Source: Actimicrobium antarcticum (GTDB lineage Bacteria > Pseudomonadota > Gammaproteobacteria > Burkholderiales > Burkholderiaceae_D). Taken from it: a stretch of 64,000 nucleotides of DNA. Below the pieces are notes generated by a model. That model was not told the DNA's origin, ran no database searches, and was given only the letters and a program-made list of their open reading frames with translations. Position 1 is the stretch's first letter. The number at the start of each line of letters is the position of its first letter. Location: the NCBI RefSeq assembly GCF_039536745.1, contig NZ_BAAAZE010000014.1:186001-250000 (forward strand), given 5' to 3'. This document shows, piece after piece, positions 27,864 to 37,364 of the stretch. The position numbers and the translations under genes are program-made.

Positions 27864-28886
27864 TCAATGGCACCCTTCCGCCTCGATCTTCGTCGCCCGC
27901 GTCCGCATCCCCAGCTTCGCCAGCAAGGCCTGGTCTTCCTCGACTTCCGGATTCCCGGTCGTCAGCAATTTGTCGCCATAAAAAATCGAATTCGCGCCAG
28001 CCAGAAAGCACAGCGCCTGCACCGCTTCACCCATCTGCCGCCGACCCGCCGACAAGCGCACCCGCGCCGTCGGCATCGTGATCCGCGCCACCGCAATCGT
28101 GCGTACGAATTCCAGCGGGTCGAGCGCTTCGGTGCCGTGCAATGGCGTGCCTTCAACCTGCACCAGATGGTTCACCGGCACCGACTCCGGATACGGCGTC
28201 AGGTTGGCCAGTTGCGCCACCAGCCCGGCACGTTGCAGCCGTGATTCGCCCATGCCGACGATGCCGCCGCAGCAGACCTTGATGCCCGCGCCGCGCACGC
28301 GACCAAGCGTATCGAGGCGGTGCTGGTAATCACGGGTCGAGATCACGTTGCCGTAGAACTCGGGCGCGGTGTCGAGGTTGTGGTTGTAGTAATCGAGTCC
28401 GGCATCCTTCAATTTTTCGGCCTGGCCAACACCGAGCATGCCCAGCGTGGCGCAGGTTTCCAGCCCCAGCGCCTTGACTTCGCGCACCATTTCTTCGACC
28501 TGTTCGAGGTCGCGGTCTTTCGGTTCGCGCCATGCTGCACCCATGCAGAAGCGTGTCGCCCCGTGCGCCTTGGCCTGACGGGCAGCCTCCAGCACGGTGG
28601 CCAGCGGCAGGATTTTCTGGGCAGTGACGCCGGTGTCATAGCGTGCGGCTTGCGGGCAGTAACCGCAGTCTTCCGGACAACCGCCGGTCTTGATCGACAG
28701 CAGCGTTGCCAGTTCGACTTCAGTCGGATCGAAGTGTTCGCGATGGATTTGCTGGGCCCGGAACAGCAGGTCGTTAAACGGCAGATTGAAGAGTGCGAGC
28801 ACATCCTCGACCGGCCAGGTGCTGGCGACGATGGTCGGTGTGACGGCCTGAAAAGCCAGCGTGTGTGAAGTTGTGTTGGAAGTCAT
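27864..28886 (-). CDS. bioB: Biotin synthase
   Basis: The 340-residue radical-SAM enzyme inserts sulfur into dethiobiotin. The [4Fe-4S] motif CxxxCxxC is present as CPEDCGYC, preceded by LLSIKTGG. YYNHNLDTAPEFYGNVI, the GGIVGMGE loop and the C-terminal NSIFYGDKLLTTGNPE are all diagnostic, and the Arg/Cys residues of the [2Fe-2S] site are in place. No other bio genes are nearby. Its place between liuC and liuD suggests it supplies biotin for the methylcrotonyl-CoA carboxylase encoded around it. Confidence 0.97.
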   Translation of the reverse strand: MTSNTTSHTLAFQAVTPTIVASTWPVEDVLALFNLPFNDLLFRAQQIHREHFDPTEVELATLLSIKTGGCPEDCGYCPQAARYDTGVTAQKILPLATVLEAARQAKAHGATRFCMGAAWREPKDRDLEQVEEMVREVKALGLETCATLGMLGVGQAEKLKDAGLDYYNHNLDTAPEFYGNVISTRDYQHRLDTLGRVRGAGIKVCCGGIVGMGESRLQRAGLVAQLANLTPYPESVPVNHLVQVEGTPLHGTEALDPLEFVRTIAVARITMPTARVRLSAGRRQMGEAVQALCFLAGANSIFYGDKLLTTGNPEVEEDQALLAKLGMRTRATKIEAEGCH

Positions 28887-28917
28887 TGGATACAGATCCT
28901 GTAAGAGAGAGTCACGC

Positions 28918-29706
28918 TCAGGCTAACCAGCCCGGTTTGCGCTTCTCGAGAAATGAGCGAACGCCTTCGCGGCCTTCATCCGAAGCACGGATGGCGGCAA
29001 TGCGCTCGGCGGTGTCGGCAATGAGCGCATCGGTGACGGGTGCGCCACCGATGTCGCGCACCAGCCGCTTGGCCTCGCGCACGGCATGCGGACTGGCCGA
29101 CACCAGTGCCTTGACGATGGCAGCAACAGTGGCGTCGAGTTGGTCGGCTGGAACTGCTTGCTGGACAAAACCGATGCGCATGGCCTCGGCCGCATTAAAG
29201 CGTTCGGCGGTCAAAAAATAACGTCGAGCCGCATTCTCGCCCATGGCCTTGATCACGTACGGAGAAATCGTGGCCGGGATCAGCCCCAGCTTGACTTCCG
29301 ACAGACAAAAATTCACATGATCAGCAGCCAGCGCGATATCGCAGGCGGCCACCAGCCCCATGCCGCCGGCGTAGCAGTCGCCCTGCACACTGGCCACCAC
29401 CGGCTTCGGACAGAAGTAAATTGTGCGCAACATCGTGGCCAGGCACTGCGCATCGGCGAGGTTTTCGGTCGGGCTGTAGCCCGCCATCTGCTTCATCCAG
29501 TTGAGGTCGGCACCGGCACAAAAAGCGACGCCGCTGGCGTTCAACACAATGGCGCGCACGGTATCGTTGGCGCCGAGTTCCAGAAACGCGGTGGTGAGTT
29601 CGGCGATGCTGGTGTCATTGAATGCATTGCGCACGTCGGGACGGTTCAGCGTGACCGTGGCGACGCTGTCGGCATGGTTGACGAGGAGTGTGGAATAGGC
29701 GCTCAT
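28918..29706 (-). CDS. liuC: Methylglutaconyl-CoA hydratase (enoyl-CoA hydratase family)
   Basis: The 262-residue crotonase-fold protein would hydrate 3-methylglutaconyl-CoA to HMG-CoA, between the carboxylase and the lyase. Oxyanion-hole segments are ASGVAFCAGADLNWM and GDCYAGGMGLVAACDIALA; LSEVKLGLIPATISPYVI carries the catalytic Glu region. Assignment to this step, rather than a generic hydratase, rests on position directly after liuB. The start is one of three consecutive ATG codons beside the liuB stop region; I use the third, 29706, giving MSAYSTLL. Confidence 0.9.
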   Translation of the reverse strand: MSAYSTLLVNHADSVATVTLNRPDVRNAFNDTSIAELTTAFLELGANDTVRAIVLNASGVAFCAGADLNWMKQMAGYSPTENLADAQCLATMLRTIYFCPKPVVASVQGDCYAGGMGLVAACDIALAADHVNFCLSEVKLGLIPATISPYVIKAMGENAARRYFLTAERFNAAEAMRIGFVQQAVPADQLDATVAAIVKALVSASPHAVREAKRLVRDIGGAPVTDALIADTAERIAAIRASDEGREGVRSFLEKRKPGWLA

Positions 29707-29708
29707 CA

Positions 29709-31313
29709 TCACATCCGGAAGACGCCGAACTTGGTCTCGGCTATCGGTGCATTGAGTGCCGCGCTCAGGCCCAGGCCGAGTACCTTGCGGGTATCGGCCG
29801 GGTCGATCACGCCGTCATCCCACAGGCGCGCCGAGGCGTAATACGGATGGCCCTGCTGCTCGTACTGGTTGCGGATCGGCTGCTTGAAGGCTTCTTCCTC
29901 GTCGGCGCTCCAGCTGCCGCCCTTGCCTTCGATGCCATCACGCTTGACGGTGGCCAGCACGCTGGCGGCCTGATCGCCGCCCATCACCGAGATGCGCGCA
30001 TTCGGCCACATCCACAAAAAGCGCGGCGAGAAAGCACGTCCGCACATGCCGTAATTGCCCGCGCCAAAACTGCCGCCGATGATGACCGTGAATTTCGGCA
30101 CGGCGGCGGTGGCGACGGCGGTGACCATCTTCGCGCCATTGCGGGCGATGCCTTCGTTTTCGTATTTGCGGCCGACCATGAAGCCGGTGATGTTCTGCAA
30201 AAACACCAGCGGAATCTTGCGCTGGCAGCACAGTTCGATGAAGTGCGTACCCTTCAAGGCCGACTCCGAAAACAGGATGCCGTTGTTGGCAATGATCCCG
30301 ACCGGCATGCCGTGGATATGCGCAAAACCGCACACCAGCGTGGTGCCGTAGCGCGCCTTGAACTCATCGAATTCGCTGCCATCGACGATGCGGGCAATGA
30401 CTTCGTTGATGTCGAACGGCTTGCGGGTATCGACCGGGATCACGCCATACAATTCGTCGGCCGGATACTTCGGCTCGACGCTGGCGCGCAGCGCGCCCTG
30501 CGCGATTTTTTTGCGGTTGAGGTTACTGACGATGGTGCGTGCCAGCGACAGCGCATGGAGGTCGTTCTGAGCCAGATGATCGACCACGCCGGACAGCCGT
30601 GTGTGGACATCGCCACCGCCGAGGTCTTCGGCCGTGACGACTTCACCAGTGGCGGCTTTCACCAGCGGCGGACCACCCAGAAAAATCGTGCCCTGATTCC
30701 TGACGATGATCGATTCATCGCTCATGGCCGGTACATACGCGCCGCCGGCGGTGCAGGACCCCATCACCACCGCGACTTGCGGAATGCCCTTGGCCGACAG
30801 CGTGGCCTGATTAAAAAAGATGCGGCCGAAATGGTCGCGGTCGGGGAACACGTCATCCTGATTCGGCAGGTTGGCACCGCCGCTGTCGACCAGATAAATG
30901 CACGGCAAATTGTTCTGGTCGGCGATCTCCTGCGCGCGCAGGTGCTTCTTGACGGTCAGCGGGTAATAGGTGCCGCCCTTGACGGTAGCGTCGTTACAGA
31001 CGATCACGCATTCGAGACCCGAGACGCGGCCGATGCCGGTGATGATGCCGGCCGAGGGCGCAGCGTTGTCATACACATTGTGCGCCGCCAGTTGCGAGAA
31101 TTCGAGGAACGGCGTGCCGGGATCGAGCAGCATCATCACGCGGTCGCGCGGCAGCAATTTGCCGCGGCCGACATGCTTTTTGCGGGCATCGTCACCGCCG
31201 CCGAGGGCGATTTTTTCGACGGTACGCTTGAGGTCGTCGACCACTGCCTGGATGGCTGCGGCATTGGCCTTGAAATCATCGGCGCGGGGATTGAGTTTCG
31301 ATTCGAGGATCAT
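29709..31313 (-). CDS. liuB: Methylcrotonyl-CoA carboxylase, carboxyltransferase beta subunit
   Basis: The 534-residue subunit transfers CO2 from biotin to 3-methylcrotonyl-CoA. It has two crotonase-like carboxyltransferase halves. Diagnostic segments are GGTYYPLTVKKHLRAQEIA, YLVDSGGANLPNQDDVFPDRDHFGRIFFNQA, GSCTAGGAYVPAMSDE and, in the C-half, GRKYENEGIARNGAKMV and SFGAGNYGMCGRAFSPRFLWMWPNARISVMGG. The full length and start at ATG 31313 fit the family; upstream codons belong to the ychJ gene, whose stop overlaps this start by 3-4 bp. Confidence 0.96.
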   Translation of the reverse strand: MILESKLNPRADDFKANAAAIQAVVDDLKRTVEKIALGGGDDARKKHVGRGKLLPRDRVMMLLDPGTPFLEFSQLAAHNVYDNAAPSAGIITGIGRVSGLECVIVCNDATVKGGTYYPLTVKKHLRAQEIADQNNLPCIYLVDSGGANLPNQDDVFPDRDHFGRIFFNQATLSAKGIPQVAVVMGSCTAGGAYVPAMSDESIIVRNQGTIFLGGPPLVKAATGEVVTAEDLGGGDVHTRLSGVVDHLAQNDLHALSLARTIVSNLNRKKIAQGALRASVEPKYPADELYGVIPVDTRKPFDINEVIARIVDGSEFDEFKARYGTTLVCGFAHIHGMPVGIIANNGILFSESALKGTHFIELCCQRKIPLVFLQNITGFMVGRKYENEGIARNGAKMVTAVATAAVPKFTVIIGGSFGAGNYGMCGRAFSPRFLWMWPNARISVMGGDQAASVLATVKRDGIEGKGGSWSADEEEAFKQPIRNQYEQQGHPYYASARLWDDGVIDPADTRKVLGLGLSAALNAPIAETKFGVFRM

Positions 31314-31705
31314 GATGCGGGTGTACTTTCCGGAAAACTGCCATCCAAATAAAACCAGCATCCCTCCTCGCGCACAAAGCGACTGACTTCGTGCAGGCGG
31401 TGGGCGCGGCCGTTGATCTTGTAGCGGGCGACGAATTCGACGATGGCGCTGTCGCCATCGGTGCTGCTGTTGCGGAGGGTCAGACCAAGCCACTGCGTGC
31501 TGTCGCCGGCGGTGGCCAGATCGGCCGGACGGGTGCGGGCGGCCCAGGTCGCGCCGATGTACTGCTCATCGTTGCGGGTGTAGGCGGTGTAACGCGAACG
31601 CATCAGCTGTTCGGCGTCCGGCGCGGGGATGCCGCCGTCGATGTAACGGCCGCAACAGCTGGCATAGTCGGGGCCGCCACAGGGGCAAGCCGGTTGGGCA
31701 TTCAT
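31310..31705 (-). CDS. YchJ family protein with SEC-C motif
   Basis: The 131-residue protein starts with a Cys-rich SEC-C zinc motif (ACPCGGPDYASCCGRYIDG) followed by the conserved YchJ core: PDAEQLMRSRYTAYTRNDEQYIGATW, then a NTF2-like domain ending HRLHEVSRFVREEGCWFYLDG. Function is unknown in all species. It is translationally coupled to liuB (ATGA overlap), which is chromosomal economy more than evidence of a role in leucine breakdown. Confidence 0.9.
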   Translation of the reverse strand: MNAQPACPCGGPDYASCCGRYIDGGIPAPDAEQLMRSRYTAYTRNDEQYIGATWAARTRPADLATAGDSTQWLGLTLRNSSTDGDSAIVEFVARYKINGRAHRLHEVSRFVREEGCWFYLDGSFPESTPAS

Positions 31706-31770
31706 GGGGTGGTCTCCTTTTTTTGGGTCTTGCCGCTGTGAGCGGATTGGCCTCTGCAGGTTGAAACGGT

Positions 31771-32901
31771 TCAGGCCAGCGCCCGCCCGATCAGAATTTT
31801 CTGGATATCGCTGGTGCCTTCATAAATCTGGCATACCCGCACATCCCGATAAATCCGCTCGACCGGAAAATCCGTCACATAGCCATAGCCGCCATGAATC
31901 TGGATCGCATCCGAACAGACGCGCTCGGCCATTTCGCTGGCAAACAGCTTGGCCATGGCGGCTTCCTTCAGACACGGCACGCCGGCATCTTTCAGGCTGG
32001 CGGCATGCCAGACCAGCTGGCGCGCTGCTTCGAGTTGCGTGGCCATGTCGGCCAGCTTGAACTGCACTGCCTGATGCTCGTAAATCGTCTTGCCAAAACT
32101 GGTGCGGTCCTTGGCATACACCAGCGCCGCATCGAACGCCGCGCGCGCCATGCCGACGGCCTGCGCCGCGATACCGATGCGCCCGCCTTCCAGGCCCGAC
32201 AACGCGATGCGATAGCCCTGGCCTTCTTCGCCGATCAGGTTGGCAGCGGGAATCCGGCACTCCTCGAACAGGATCTGTGCGGTATCCGACGAATGCTGGC
32301 CGAGTTTGTCTTCGAGACGGGCGACGATGTATCCCGGCGCAGTGGTCGGCACCCAGAACGCGCTGATGCCCTTCTTGCCGGCGTCCCTGTCGGTGACAGC
32401 CAGCACGATGGCGACGTCGGCATGCTTGCCGCTGGTGATGAATTGCTTGACGCCGTTGATGACGTAGTCGTCGCCCTCACGCACGGCGGTGGTACGCAGG
32501 CTGGACGCATCGCTGCCGGCATGCGGCTCGGTCAGGCAGAACGCGCCGAGCATGTTTCCCTGCGCCAGCGGACGCAGCCATTGCTCTTGTTGGGCCGGGT
32601 TGGCGTACATCATGCCGATGCTGCAGACCGGGCAGTTGTTGACCGAGATGACGGTGGAAGTGCCGCCGTCACCGGCCGCGATTTCTTCGATCACCAGCGC
32701 CAGCGCCACGTAGTCGAGACCGGCGCCGCCGAGTGCTTCCGGCACCGCGACCCCGTATGCCCCCAGCTCCGCCAGACCGCGCAATTCTTCTTGCGGGAAG
32801 TGATGTTCCTTGTCCCAGCGGGCGGCATTGGGCGCGAGGCGTTCCTGCGCAAAGCTGCGCAGTGCATCGCGGATCATCTGGTGTTCAGGGCTCAGGTGCA
32901 T
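31771..32901 (-). CDS. Acyl-CoA dehydrogenase
   Basis: The 376-residue FAD flavoprotein has the full ACAD architecture: an N-terminal helical domain, the FAD/substrate region (GAFCLTEPHAGSDASSLRT, YVINGVKQFITSG), a beta domain, and a C-terminal domain ending with the catalytic Glu in VCQIYEGTSDIQKILIGRAL. The Glu in this C-terminal position is that of short/medium-chain or branched-chain ACADs, unlike the isovaleryl enzyme at 37.4 kb. It passes electrons to ETF. A short- or branched-chain substrate such as butyryl-CoA or 2-methylbutyryl-CoA would fit the locus. Confidence 0.93.
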   Translation of the reverse strand: MHLSPEHQMIRDALRSFAQERLAPNAARWDKEHHFPQEELRGLAELGAYGVAVPEALGGAGLDYVALALVIEEIAAGDGGTSTVISVNNCPVCSIGMMYANPAQQEQWLRPLAQGNMLGAFCLTEPHAGSDASSLRTTAVREGDDYVINGVKQFITSGKHADVAIVLAVTDRDAGKKGISAFWVPTTAPGYIVARLEDKLGQHSSDTAQILFEECRIPAANLIGEEGQGYRIALSGLEGGRIGIAAQAVGMARAAFDAALVYAKDRTSFGKTIYEHQAVQFKLADMATQLEAARQLVWHAASLKDAGVPCLKEAAMAKLFASEMAERVCSDAIQIHGGYGYVTDFPVERIYRDVRVCQIYEGTSDIQKILIGRALA

Positions 32902-32944
32902 GGTGGTCTCGATCGTGGCTGTGGATGGGCGTGGTGCGCTGCGG

Positions 32945-33621
<677 letters not shown>

Positions 33622-33625
<4 letters not shown>

Positions 33626-34803
33626 ACCATCTCGATGGCGACGGCGGTTGCTTCACCACCGCCGATGCACAGCGTCGCCACGCCACGCTTGCCACCGGTT
33701 TTTTTCAGGGCGCCGAGCAGCGTGACGATGATGCGCGCACCCGATGCGCCGATCGGATGACCCAGTGCACAAGCACCGCCATGGATATTGACCTTGCTGT
33801 GCGGAATATCCATTTCGCGCATGGCGGCCATCGGCACGGCAGCGAAGGCTTCGTTGATTTCGAACAGGTCGACATCCTGCAGAGTCCAGCCGGTTTTCTT
33901 GAACAGCTTGTCGACCGCGCCGATCGGTGCCGTGGTGAACCAGTTCGGCGCCTGCGAATGGCGGGTGTGGGCGACGATGCGGGCAATCGGCGTGCAGCCC
34001 AGTTGCCTGGCTGTCGATTCGCGCATCAGCACCAGCGCAGCAGCACCATCGCTGATCGACGACGACGAAGCGGCGGTGATGGTGCCGTCTTTCTTAAAGG
34101 CCGGTTTCAGCGTCGGGATCTTGTCGATCCGGGCTTTGGTCGGGCCTTCATCCTTGTCGATGACGGTATCGCCATTGCGACCGGATACGGTGACGGGAGC
34201 GATTTCCCAGGCGAACGAGCCATCGGCCGTGGCGGCTTGCGCACGTTGCACCGAAGCGATCGCAAACGCATCCTGCTCGGCGCGGGTGAACTGGTATTTG
34301 TCGACGCACTCTTCGGCGAAGGTGCCCATCGAGCGGCCCTTGTCATAGGCGTCTTCGAGGCCATCGAGCATCATGTGGTCGTACATCATGGCGTGGCCGA
34401 GGCGGTAGCCGCTACGCGCTTTCGGGATCAGATAGGGCGCGCCGGTCATCGACTCCATGCCGCCGGTGACGACCACATCATTGGTGCCGGCCAGCAGCGA
34501 ATCAACGCCGTACATCGTGGCCTGCATGGCCGAACCGCACATCTTGGTCAGCGTGACGGCGCCGGCTGACACCGGGACGCCGGCCTTGATGGCTGCCTGG
34601 CGCGCAGGTGCCTGGCCTTGTCCGGCCATCAGGCAATTACCGAAAATTACGTCGTTGACCAGGTCCGGGCTGATACCGGCGCGTTCGATGGCAGCGCGGA
34701 TCGCGACAGCGCCGAGGTCGTTGGCCGAGACCGTTGAAAAATCACCCTGAAAGGCGCCCATGGGCGTACGTGCGGCACCGACGATAACGATAGGATCTTG
34801 CAT
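33622..34803 (-). CDS. Acetyl-CoA C-acetyltransferase (thiolase)
   Basis: The 393-residue thiolase has the acylation Cys in TLTKMCGSAMQATMYG, the conserved NIHGGACALGHPIGASGARI with the active-site His, and the C-terminal general-base Cys in GVATLCIGGGEATAVA. It is full length. In this setting it would interconvert acetoacetyl-CoA and two acetyl-CoA, completing disposal of the acetoacetate made by LiuE once activated; no CoA-transferase gene is visible in the window. It also fits general fatty-acid metabolism. Confidence 0.93.
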
Positions 34804-34817
34804 GTTGGTTCTCCTGT

Positions 34818-36623
34818 TCAGGCAGCGTGCGCTGCGGGGGTTGTGGTGAATGAGATTGGCGGTTTGTAACTGAAGCGCAGTTCCTGCGGATACGGAAACA
34901 CGTCATCGACATGGCCATCGAGGATGCGTTGCTTGTGGCCTTGCCAGTACGCGGCGGTGAGCAGGTCAGCGTGGTGCTTCATGAAATATTTACGCACGGT
35001 CGGATTGCCCAGCAAAAACGTGCCGAACTGTTCCGGGAAGACGTCGTACTTGCCGATCGGGTACCACGGCTCGGCCGACATTTCGTCCTCTTCATTGCGC
35101 GGCAGCGGGATCGTGCGGAAATGGCAATCGGTGATGTATTCGATTTCATCGTAATCGTAGAACACCACACGGCCATGGCGGGTCACGCCGAAGTTCTTGT
35201 AGAGCATATCGCCCGGAAAAATATTCGCCCGGATCAGTTCCTTGATGGCGTTGCCGTATTCCAGAATGCCATGTTCGACTGCGGCTTCGTCGCCGCATTT
35301 CTCGGCATTGCCGAGCCAGATATTGAGCGGGATCATGCGCCGTTCGATGTACATGTGATGAACGATGATGGTGTCGCCTTCTTCTTCGATCAGCGATGGT
35401 GCGACCAGCTTCAGTTCGGCCAGCAAGTCGTCATCGAAACGGGCGCGCGGAAACGCCACATCCGAATATTCCAGCGTATCGGCCATGCGGCCAACCCGGT
35501 CATGATTCTTCACCAGCACGTACTTTTCGCGCACCAGCGCGGGCGTGGTTTCCTTTGGTGGCGGGAACGCATCCTTGATGACCTTGAACACATACGGAAA
35601 CGACGGCATCGCAAACACCACCATCACCAGTCCCTTGATGCCGGGCGCAATTTCGATGCGGTCGGACGAATGCTTCAGGTGCTGCAGGTAGTCGCGGTAG
35701 AACAGCGACTTGCCGTGTTTTTGCAGGCCGAGCATGGTGTAGATTTCGCTGCGCGGTTTTTTGGGCAGCATCGACCGGACGAACTGCACATAGCCGGACG
35801 GCACTTCCATATCGACCATGAAATACGCGCGGGTAAATGAAAACAGCACGGTAATCATCGCCGGATCGAACAGCACGGTATCAAGCACCAGCTCGCGTTT
35901 GCGATTGTGCAGAACCGGAATCACGAACGGAATTTCCCGATGACCGTTAATCCCGCGACCGACGATGTACGCGCCCTTGTTGCGATAGAACAGGCTCGAC
36001 AGCACCTGAATCTGCTGGTTCAGCTCGGGCTGGGCCGCACCGAACATCTGCTGCAGGCGCAACTCGATCTGGCTGACATCGCGATCCAGATCGGCAAACG
36101 GACAATCCAGTTGATAGTCCGCCACCATGCGCTTGAGGGTGGTGTGCAGACCGTCCCGAACCGGGTAATACACCCGATAGGTCGGGGTCTGGTCGGTGGT
36201 CTCGATGTACTCGGTTGAAATCACCGGCCGCACGAAAATGAAATCGTTATGGAAATACGCGCGGTGCAGGATCTTGCAGCAGACCGAATTGAAAAACGTC
36301 TCGGCCAGTTCGGGTTGCTTGTGATCGGTCAGCAATCCGATGTAATGCAGCTTGACCTCGCGCCAGACCGCGTCGGTCAGTTCACCATCCTCGTATTCGT
36401 CTTCCAGTATCGCCACGCACTCGACGACCCGCTTGTCGTAAAACGCAATCCGCTCGCGCAACCGGGTTTGCTGCAGCTGCCACGCGCCACGTTCGAAATG
36501 CCGCTTCGCATCCAGGCTGGTGGCACGGAACAAGCGGTAATGCTTGTCGAAACCATCGAGGATCGTGCGGGCGATATCGAACGCGATTTGCGACGACAGC
36601 AGTTTGGGAAAAGCCACGGTCAT
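34818..36623 (-). CDS. aceK: Isocitrate dehydrogenase kinase/phosphatase
   Basis: The 601-residue bifunctional enzyme phosphorylates and dephosphorylates isocitrate dehydrogenase, switching carbon between the TCA cycle and the glyoxylate shunt. The N-terminal regulatory half contains ILDGFDKHYRLFRATSLDAKRHFERG; the kinase-like half shows the ATP loop APGIKGLVMVVFAMPSFPYVFKVIKD and downstream MLYKNFGVTRHGRVVFYDYDEIEY, the catalytic/metal region. The length is typical. No aceA or aceB is here, so it is an orphan next to an acetyl-CoA-producing pathway. Confidence 0.97.
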   Translation of the reverse strand: MTVAFPKLLSSQIAFDIARTILDGFDKHYRLFRATSLDAKRHFERGAWQLQQTRLRERIAFYDKRVVECVAILEDEYEDGELTDAVWREVKLHYIGLLTDHKQPELAETFFNSVCCKILHRAYFHNDFIFVRPVISTEYIETTDQTPTYRVYYPVRDGLHTTLKRMVADYQLDCPFADLDRDVSQIELRLQQMFGAAQPELNQQIQVLSSLFYRNKGAYIVGRGINGHREIPFVIPVLHNRKRELVLDTVLFDPAMITVLFSFTRAYFMVDMEVPSGYVQFVRSMLPKKPRSEIYTMLGLQKHGKSLFYRDYLQHLKHSSDRIEIAPGIKGLVMVVFAMPSFPYVFKVIKDAFPPPKETTPALVREKYVLVKNHDRVGRMADTLEYSDVAFPRARFDDDLLAELKLVAPSLIEEEGDTIIVHHMYIERRMIPLNIWLGNAEKCGDEAAVEHGILEYGNAIKELIRANIFPGDMLYKNFGVTRHGRVVFYDYDEIEYITDCHFRTIPLPRNEEDEMSAEPWYPIGKYDVFPEQFGTFLLGNPTVRKYFMKHHADLLTAAYWQGHKQRILDGHVDDVFPYPQELRFSYKPPISFTTTPAAHAA

Positions 36624-36750
36624 GGGAAACTCCGGAGGGTGCAGGCGGGGACGATAGTGTAGCGCCGTGCAGCGGTGGCCGGGGATGTGAGCGTGCCAGT
36701 GCGGCGAGTATCGGATGACGTGATGGCAGGTGATCGTTGTGCGTGGGGAT

Positions 36751-36770
36751 GTTGGGCTTTGCAGCCCAAC
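36751..36770. repeat. Dispersed 20-bp palindrome
   Basis: GTTGGGCTTTGCAGCCCAAC, the same element as at 7228 and 37153, differing only at the centre. Confidence 0.75.
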
Positions 36771-36794
36771 CTACGACGACGCATTGTTGCGGTT

Positions 36795-36875
36795 GCGGTG
36801 GCGGTGGCGGTGGCGGTGGCGGTGGCGGTGGCGGTGGCGGTTGTCTTTGAAGTGGCCGTTGTCTTTGAAGTGGCC
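36795..36875. repeat. GCGGTG hexanucleotide array plus duplicated 18-mer
   Basis: About 7.7 copies of GCGGTG occupy 36795-36840, followed directly by two identical copies of GTTGTCTTTGAAGTGGCC (36840-36857 and 36858-36875). Such arrays change length easily by slippage. Confidence 0.85.
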
Positions 36876-36902
36876 GTAGAATTCCGCATAAAAAGATCGC
36901 TG

Positions 36903-36994
36903 CCAAATATCGTGTCCGGGCAGGGGACAAGAGGGCCGCACTGTCTGAGCGAAGCGAGTTTGCGGCCCTCCCCCTGACCGGACACGATATTTGG
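36903..36994. repeat. 92-bp nested inverted repeat (long hairpin)
   Basis: The outer 17-bp arms CCAAATATCGTGTCCGG (36903-36919) and its exact complement (36978-36994) enclose a CAGGGG/CCCCTG pair and 10-bp inner arms GAGGGCCGCA (36931-36940) and TGCGGCCCTC (36961-36970). The loop is about 20 bases. There is no T tract. Confidence 0.85.
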
Positions 36995-37033
36995 GAACCC
37001 GAAGGGCAGCGGTCTTGCGGTCGCCTTTTTCTT

Positions 37034-37069
37034 GGTTACTTCTTTTTGGCGAAGCAAAAAGAAGTAACC
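37034..37069. repeat. 36-bp hairpin with 15-bp perfect arms
   Basis: GGTTACTTCTTTTTG, a six-base loop GCGAAG, then the exact reverse complement. The arm has T-rich and A-rich runs, so it could act as a weak bidirectional terminator for liuA-side and aceK-side transcription. Confidence 0.75.
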
Positions 37070-37152
37070 GGCTGCCGGGCCGCCCCCGGCTTGGCCCCAC
37101 GGAGCACAACCCGTTTCAGTTACCGAAGGACCGCACAGGAAGCTTGACGCAT

Positions 37153-37331
37153 GTTGGGCTTCGCAGCCCAACCTACAAAGCCGAGGCACACGTTGGCCCT
37201 CGCAGCCCACCCGACAAAGCCGAAGCTCGCGTTGGCACCCGCAGCCCACCCGACAAAGCCGAAGCACGCATTGGCCCCCGCAGCCCACCCGACAGAGCCG
37301 AAGCACGCGTTGCGCTGCGAAGCCTGACCCA
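37153..37331. repeat. 39-bp tandem array seeded by the dispersed palindrome
   Basis: The first unit holds the complete palindrome GTTGGGCTTCGCAGCCCAAC (37153-37172). GCAGCCCA then recurs at 37163, 37202, 37241 and 37280, exactly 39 bp apart, with a decayed fifth unit at about 37319. Later units have lost one palindrome arm. Confidence 0.85.
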
Positions 37332-37364
37332 ACATGCACAGGTGCAATCACCGCCCCCTCCACC

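Larger units (their letters stand above)
36624..37364. other. Repeat-dense intergenic region between aceK and liuA
   Basis: About 740 bp with no credible gene. It contains a palindrome, a hexanucleotide repeat, a duplicated 18-mer, a 92-bp hairpin, a 36-bp hairpin and a 39-bp tandem array, each listed separately. Long frames on both strands here are translations of repeats, some with a 13-residue period equal to the 39-bp DNA period. Confidence 0.8.

Noticed and set aside
29688..31352. A 554-codon plus-strand frame
   Set aside because: Antisense shadow of liuB; no ribosome site and no recognisable domain.
37153..37331. Regular repeats that could suggest a CRISPR array
   Set aside because: The 39-bp units are contiguous with no unique spacers, and no cas genes are present.
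36620..37363. Minus-strand frames with 13-residue repeats that look like a repeat protein
   Set aside because: The periodicity comes from the 39-bp DNA tandem array and hexanucleotide repeat; both strands and several frames show it, so it is not evidence for a protein.
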